A stretch of DNA of 14,768 bases from an uncultured Ruminococcus sp. (GTDB lineage Bacteria; Bacillota; Clostridia; Oscillospirales; Ruminococcaceae). Positions 12,822-14,768 of this stretch are shown piece by piece; the stretch's first letter is position 1, and every line of letters begins with the position of its first letter. The position numbers and the translations under genes are program-made. The notes beneath the pieces were generated by a model that did no database searches, was not told where the DNA came from, and worked only from the letters and a program-made list of their open reading frames with translations. The stretch is from NCBI GenBank assembly GCA_947176685.1, contig CAMWRL010000023.1:1-14768 (forward strand). The letters are read 5' to 3'.

Positions 12822-13379
12822 ATGTTATGTAAAAGAATCGGACGTATATTACTGACTGTAATGACAGTAATTTCGTTGGTTTCGTGCAGCCAGCAGAATA
12901 CAGTTTCAACAGATTCACAGCCGCCGGAGCAGGAGTTAATGTTTCTTGTAAAATATGATAACTGGTCAGAAGAAGAAATACATTCAGCAGCTTTGATTAC
13001 TACGGACGGAAAATATATAGGAGTACCGGACGACATTCTGGGAGAAAACGGAGATATGCCGGAAAACTGGGCAGAACAGTTAATAGAGTTATCGGAGAAT
13101 ACTCTCGTTGAATGTACATTACCGGAAAAAGACCTTGCTGTAATGTACGATTTTGTGAACAGTGCAGATATACCAGATGTTCCGGTTTTCAAAGAGTACG
13201 CTGAAACGGTTTATGATGCCGGATTTAATACATTATATCTTCTGGAAAAAACAGATGGTATTTATACACAACGGAAATTATGTGTTTCCGGACAGACCAA
13301 CGAATATATTGATGATGACAAAATTATAGATTTCTGCAATTTTATGAGTGATAATAAGTACTATACAATGTACTGGTAA
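12822..13379 (+). CDS. Small predicted lipoprotein
   Basis: A 185-residue secreted protein with a type II (lipoprotein) signal: basic MLCKRIGR, a hydrophobic core and the lipobox LVSC with lipidated Cys22. A short Ser/Gln/Pro-rich linker (23-36) follows, then an acidic globular domain with no family recognised; segments such as MFLVKYDNWSEEEIHSAALI and KDLAVMYDFVNSAD suggest an alternating strand/helix fold. AAAGGAG lies 7-8 nt before the ATG. The next gene starts 22 nt downstream with no terminator between, so lipoprotein and GH3 enzyme are probably co-transcribed. Its job could be sugar or cell-surface related by association, but nothing in the sequence proves that. Confidence 0.82.
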   Translation: MLCKRIGRILLTVMTVISLVSCSQQNTVSTDSQPPEQELMFLVKYDNWSEEEIHSAALITTDGKYIGVPDDILGENGDMPENWAEQLIELSENTLVECTLPEKDLAVMYDFVNSADIPDVPVFKEYAETVYDAGFNTLYLLEKTDGIYTQRKLCVSGQTNEYIDDDKIIDFCNFMSDNKYYTMYW

Positions 13380-13401
13380 ATAACCAAAGGAGTTTAAAAA
13401 A

Positions 13402-14768
13402 ATGAAGACACTTGACTGGAGCAGATACCTTGAGACAGCCGCAAAGGTTGCCGCTGAGGGTATTGTAATGCTTGAAAATAAAAACAATGTTCTGCCGCTT
13501 GCCAAAGACAAGCCGGTTGCGGTATTCGGAAGGATACAGCTTCACTACTACAAAAGCGGTACGGGTTCGGGCGGTATGGTGAACGTTTCAAAAGTCACCG
13601 GAATAGTTGACGGACTTATTGAGGCAGGCGTGAAAATCGACACTGAACTGTTTGAAGTTTATAAAAAGTGGGACAGCCTTAATCCTTATGATATGGGTAC
13701 GGGCTGGGGCAGTGAGCCGTGGTCGCAGGCGGAAATGCCCCTTGATGACGAAACTGTTAAAAATTCGGCTGAAAAATGCGATACAGCGATTGTCATAATC
13801 GGACGTACGGCAGGCGAGGAACAGGACGCAAAACTTGAAAAAGGTTCATATCTTCTGACGGACACCGAAAACGATATGCTTGAAAAAGTCCGTAAATATT
13901 TCGGCAAGGTCGTTGTTTTGCTGAACGTTGGCGGAATTATAGATATGTCATTCGTTGACAAGTATAATCCGGATTCTGTGTTGTACGTTTGGCAGGGCGG
14001 TATGACTGGCGGTACAGGTGTTGCAAACGTACTTACCGGAAAAGTCAGTCCGTGCGGAAAACTTCCGGATACTATAGCATATTCTGTAAAAGATTATCCG
14101 TCAGATAAAAATTTCGGCGGTAAGGAAAGAAATTTCTATTGTGAGGATATTTATGTAGGCTATCGTTGGTTTGAGACTTTTGCAAGGACAAGGGTACGTT
14201 ATCCTTTCGGTTATGGACTTTCATATACTGATTTTGAGATAACTCCGGTTGACAGTATATGTGACGAAGATTCAGTAACTTTGCGTGTGAGAGTTACCAA
14301 TACCGGAAGTTACAGCGGTAAGGAAGTTGTACAGATATATTGCGGACAGCCGCAGGGACAGTTGGGCAAACCGGCAAAAGTATTATGTGGTTTCGCCAAA
14401 ACAAAAAACCTTGCACCGCAGGAAAGCCAGAACCTTGAAATAAAAGTAAACTATTATGATATAGCATCTTATGACGATTCGGGCGTTACAGGACATAGAT
14501 TTTGCTGGTTACTTGAAAAGGGCGAATATAAATTCTTTGTCGGCAACAGTGTAAGAAATATCGCTGCTGCTTATGTACACGAAATCAGCGAAACAAAAGT
14601 TTTGCAGAAATGTGTACAGGCAATGCCGCCTGTTATGACTTTTGACAGAATCAGGGCAGAAAAAAATGAAAAAGATTATACTTTCGCTTTAGAAAGCGTA
14701 CCGCTGAATGAGTTTGACGAGGAAAAAAGACGGTTTGAAAATCTTCCGGCTGAAATAGAATATACAGG
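13402..14768 (+). CDS. GH3 beta-glucosidase-type enzyme with permuted domain order (3' end outside window)
   Basis: The frame is open from ATG 13402 (AAAGGAG at 13386-13392) to the window end, 455 codons so far. No signal peptide, so cytoplasmic. The protein begins directly with the GH3 C-terminal (alpha/beta) domain: AAEGIVMLENKNNVLPL (about 13-31), VAVFGR, then AIVIIGRTAGEEQD (Glu139/Glu140 in the place where relatives read GEGxDR) and VLYVWQGGMTGGTGVANVL, then FGYGLSYTDF (269-278). A fibronectin III-like domain with VTNTGSYSGKEVVQIYCG and GFAKTKNLAPQ follows. The sequence then continues with a linker toward what should be the GH3 N-terminal barrel with the nucleophile Asp, beyond the window. 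This B-then-A order is known from Ruminococcus albus and Butyrivibrio beta-glucosidases. Likely cleaves cello- or other beta-gluco-oligosaccharides; the exact specificity is open. Confidence 0.9.
   Translation, partial: MKTLDWSRYLETAAKVAAEGIVMLENKNNVLPLAKDKPVAVFGRIQLHYYKSGTGSGGMVNVSKVTGIVDGLIEAGVKIDTELFEVYKKWDSLNPYDMGTGWGSEPWSQAEMPLDDETVKNSAEKCDTAIVIIGRTAGEEQDAKLEKGSYLLTDTENDMLEKVRKYFGKVVVLLNVGGIIDMSFVDKYNPDSVLYVWQGGMTGGTGVANVLTGKVSPCGKLPDTIAYSVKDYPSDKNFGGKERNFYCEDIYVGYRWFETFARTRVRYPFGYGLSYTDFEITPVDSICDEDSVTLRVRVTNTGSYSGKEVVQIYCGQPQGQLGKPAKVLCGFAKTKNLAPQESQNLEIKVNYYDIASYDDSGVTGHRFCWLLEKGEYKFFVGNSVRNIAAAYVHEISETKVLQKCVQAMPPVMTFDRIRAEKNEKDYTFALESVPLNEFDEEKRRFENLPAEIEYT

Overview
The window is a moderately AT-rich segment of a Firmicutes genome. 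Gene content and protein style fit a Ruminococcus-like gut Clostridium: a clostridial alaS/HIT/phosphoribosyltransferase/comEC/holA run, RNase M5, an MBOAT+DHHW pair, and a GH3 enzyme that starts with its C-terminal domain. The organism is inferred from these features; no rRNA or other marker gene is present.

Region 1 (1-10303) is a long, tightly packed plus-strand run. It begins inside alaS (editing and C-Ala portion only). It continues through a HIT protein, an Apt-like phosphoribosyltransferase with a TTG start, comEC, holA (DNA polymerase III delta), rnmV (RNase M5), an MBOAT acyltransferase homologue, its DHHW partner, a short-chain dehydrogenase, a conserved small membrane protein and a small orphan. 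Two junctions are ATGA overlaps (rnmV/MBOAT and SDR/membrane protein), and most other gaps are under 45 nt. A strong bidirectional hairpin terminator at 10304-10345 ends it. The striking point is that the MBOAT and DHHW proteins both keep their overall family signatures but lack hallmark residues: GLWH reads GLWY, and DHHW reads DSKL. ComEC likewise keeps a C-terminal metallo-beta-lactamase-like segment without its metal ligands.

Region 2 (10346-11559) holds no intact gene. It contains a decayed minus-strand gene with its own promoter, a divergent consensus plus-strand promoter, and a roughly 370 bp element with hairpin ends. I read the element as a tnpB-less IS200/IS605-family (IS1341-like) remnant. 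Its left-end promoter (minus strand, TTGACA-17-TATAAT) now points directly at an omega-RNA/HEARO-like right end, so it may express a guide RNA scaffold without a local nuclease.

Region 3 (11560-14768) is a set of short plus-strand units. They are an orphan soluble protein, a DUF2325 gene under a promoter covered by a nested 32-bp palindromic operator and closed by a good terminator, and then a two-gene unit of a small lipoprotein followed by a GH3 beta-glucosidase that runs off the window end. No tRNA, rRNA or CRISPR array was seen.
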